The position numbers and the translations under genes are program-made. A DNA stretch of 14,518 nucleotides from the NCBI GenBank assembly GCA_049794535.1, contig JBARCX010000152.1, positions 1-14,518 on the forward strand, written 5' to 3'. Source of the stretch: JBARCX01 sp049794535 (GTDB lineage: Bacteria > Pseudomonadota > Gammaproteobacteria > Xanthomonadales > Rhodanobacteraceae). Below are positions 13,803 through 14,518 of the stretch, piece after piece. The first letter of the stretch is position 1; each line of letters begins with the position of its first letter. The notes under the pieces are model-generated. The model was given only the letters and a program-made list of their open reading frames with translations, was not told the origin of the DNA and did not search any database.

Positions 13803-14518
13803 TTAGAACTTCTGGCTATAACGGATGTAGACAAAACGTCCGTAGTCATACGAGGGGTTGTAAACGAACTGCGAGTCCGTATTGATGCTGCTGCCGACTT
13901 CGAAGCCGCCGTAAAAATACGGACCAACCCGATTGAAAATGTTATTGGCACCCAACGAAATGGTCGCGTTCCACGGAGCGTGCCAATACACCTGCAAATC
14001 GTTGAAGGTGATCGACGCAATCTGCGTCACTGGGGTAATGCCCACGCCTGGCAGATAGTAATTCGGCATAGTGCATGGGAAGGCCGAATCCTGTGCGTCG
14101 AAGCAAGGCTCCTTCAACGGCGAGTAATAACGCAACGTCCACTGCGCACCAAACTGCTGATATTCCCAGCCGATGGTGAAATTGGAGCGCAGGCGCCAGT
14201 ACGAACTGAAGCCGTTGTTATTACTGACCGGCACGCCGGCATATTGCTCGGTGTTGTTGCGCGTGTAGTAAGTGGACTTGGAATCAAGAGTGAATTGCCC
14301 AAAGTCGAACTTCGGCAGCTTGTACGACAGATCGACGTCATACCCGGCAACGTCCAGGTAACCCTGATTCTCTTCGCCCGAGAACAAGCTGCTCACCTGA
14401 TAATTATCGGCGGCCGTGCGCTGAAACAGTGCGCAATCGGAGGCGATGCTCAGCTCGTAGCAGTTGTTGAGCACTTCGTTGGGGCTGATATCCGAAATAA
14501 CGTTGCGCACCTTGTACT
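13803..14518 (-). CDS. TonB-dependent outer-membrane receptor, C-terminal part
   Basis: The reading frame enters from the right edge, so only about 238 C-terminal residues are visible; an apparent GTG start at 14510 is internal, since the frame stays open to the last base. The sequence alternates polar and aromatic residues in beta-strand fashion. It includes a WRLRSNFTIGWEYQQFGAQW segment and the late TonB-receptor element LGANNIFNRVGPYFYGG, and it ends in the barrel signature YIRYSQKF with a terminal phenylalanine. This matches the end of a 22-strand TonB-dependent receptor barrel. Four cysteines occur in two close pairs (a CYELSIASDC stretch and PCFDAQDSAFPC), a pattern I associate with receptors of Xanthomonadales. 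The ligand cannot be told from this part. It converges on dps across the 13-bp hairpin. Confidence 0.85.
   Translation of the reverse strand, partial: YKVRNVISDISPNEVLNNCYELSIASDCALFQRTAADNYQVSSLFSGEENQGYLDVAGYDVDLSYKLPKFDFGQFTLDSKSTYYTRNNTEQYAGVPVSNNNGFSSYWRLRSNFTIGWEYQQFGAQWTLRYYSPLKEPCFDAQDSAFPCTMPNYYLPGVGITPVTQIASITFNDLQVYWHAPWNATISLGANNIFNRVGPYFYGGFEVGSSINTDSQFVYNPSYDYGRFVYIRYSQKF

Noticed and set aside
14510..14518. GTG at 14510 as the start of a short outer-membrane protein
   Set aside because: The frame stays open to the window edge and the visible part is only the end of a TonB-receptor barrel, so the GTG is an internal valine codon.
1..14518. CRISPR array, insertion sequence, tRNA or phage genes
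   Set aside because: I saw no regularly spaced direct repeats, transposase or integrase motifs, terminal inverted repeats or cloverleaf-like sequence. Gene content and spacing look like ordinary core chromosome.

Overview
This window reads as chromosomal core DNA of a high-GC gammaproteobacterium. The best fit is Lysobacterales (Xanthomonadales), probably Rhodanobacteraceae (Dyella, Rhodanobacter or Luteibacter type). That placement is inferred from the RelA, HrpA, PBP1b and TonB-receptor sequences and from a TPR style common in that order; no rRNA or other marker gene is present. I see no mobile element, CRISPR array, tRNA or phage gene.

Layout. Positions 1-39 hold the last codons of an unidentified + strand gene. 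A small MAPEG-family membrane protein (198-587, +) follows, preceded by a possible 10-codon leader peptide whose stop overlaps its start. It converges on a block of five minus-strand genes, transcribed from right to left: relA (ppGpp synthetase, 6328-8460), a membrane-anchored TPR protein (4513-6207), an atypical NAD(P)-binding SDR (3677-4516), mrcB (PBP1b, 1176-3509) and a small TPR lipoprotein (640-1173). The TPR protein and SDR overlap by ATGA. The mrcB and lipoprotein genes are 2 bases apart, and the lipoprotein looks like the LpoP-type activator of PBP1b.

Divergent from relA is a secreted 177-residue protein of unknown function (8565-9098, +). It converges on hrpA (DEAH-box RNA helicase, 9129-13178, -). 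Divergent from hrpA is dps (13285-13752, +), with a strong Shine-Dalgarno and an upstream sequence that matches the OxyR spacing pattern ATAG-N7-CTAT-N7-ATAG-N7-CTAT at 13 of 16 positions. A 13-bp hairpin separates dps from the 3' end of a TonB-dependent receptor gene that runs off the right edge (13803-14518, -).

The genes cover cell-wall synthesis (mrcB with its probable activator), the stringent response (relA), RNA metabolism (hrpA), peroxide and iron protection (dps) and outer-membrane uptake. I did not find an obviously new multi-gene system. The points most worth a second look are the PBP1b-lipoprotein pair, the structured relA/TPR intergenic region, the predicted OxyR site, the leader peptide before the MAPEG gene, and the two poorly characterised proteins (TPR membrane protein and 177-residue secreted protein).
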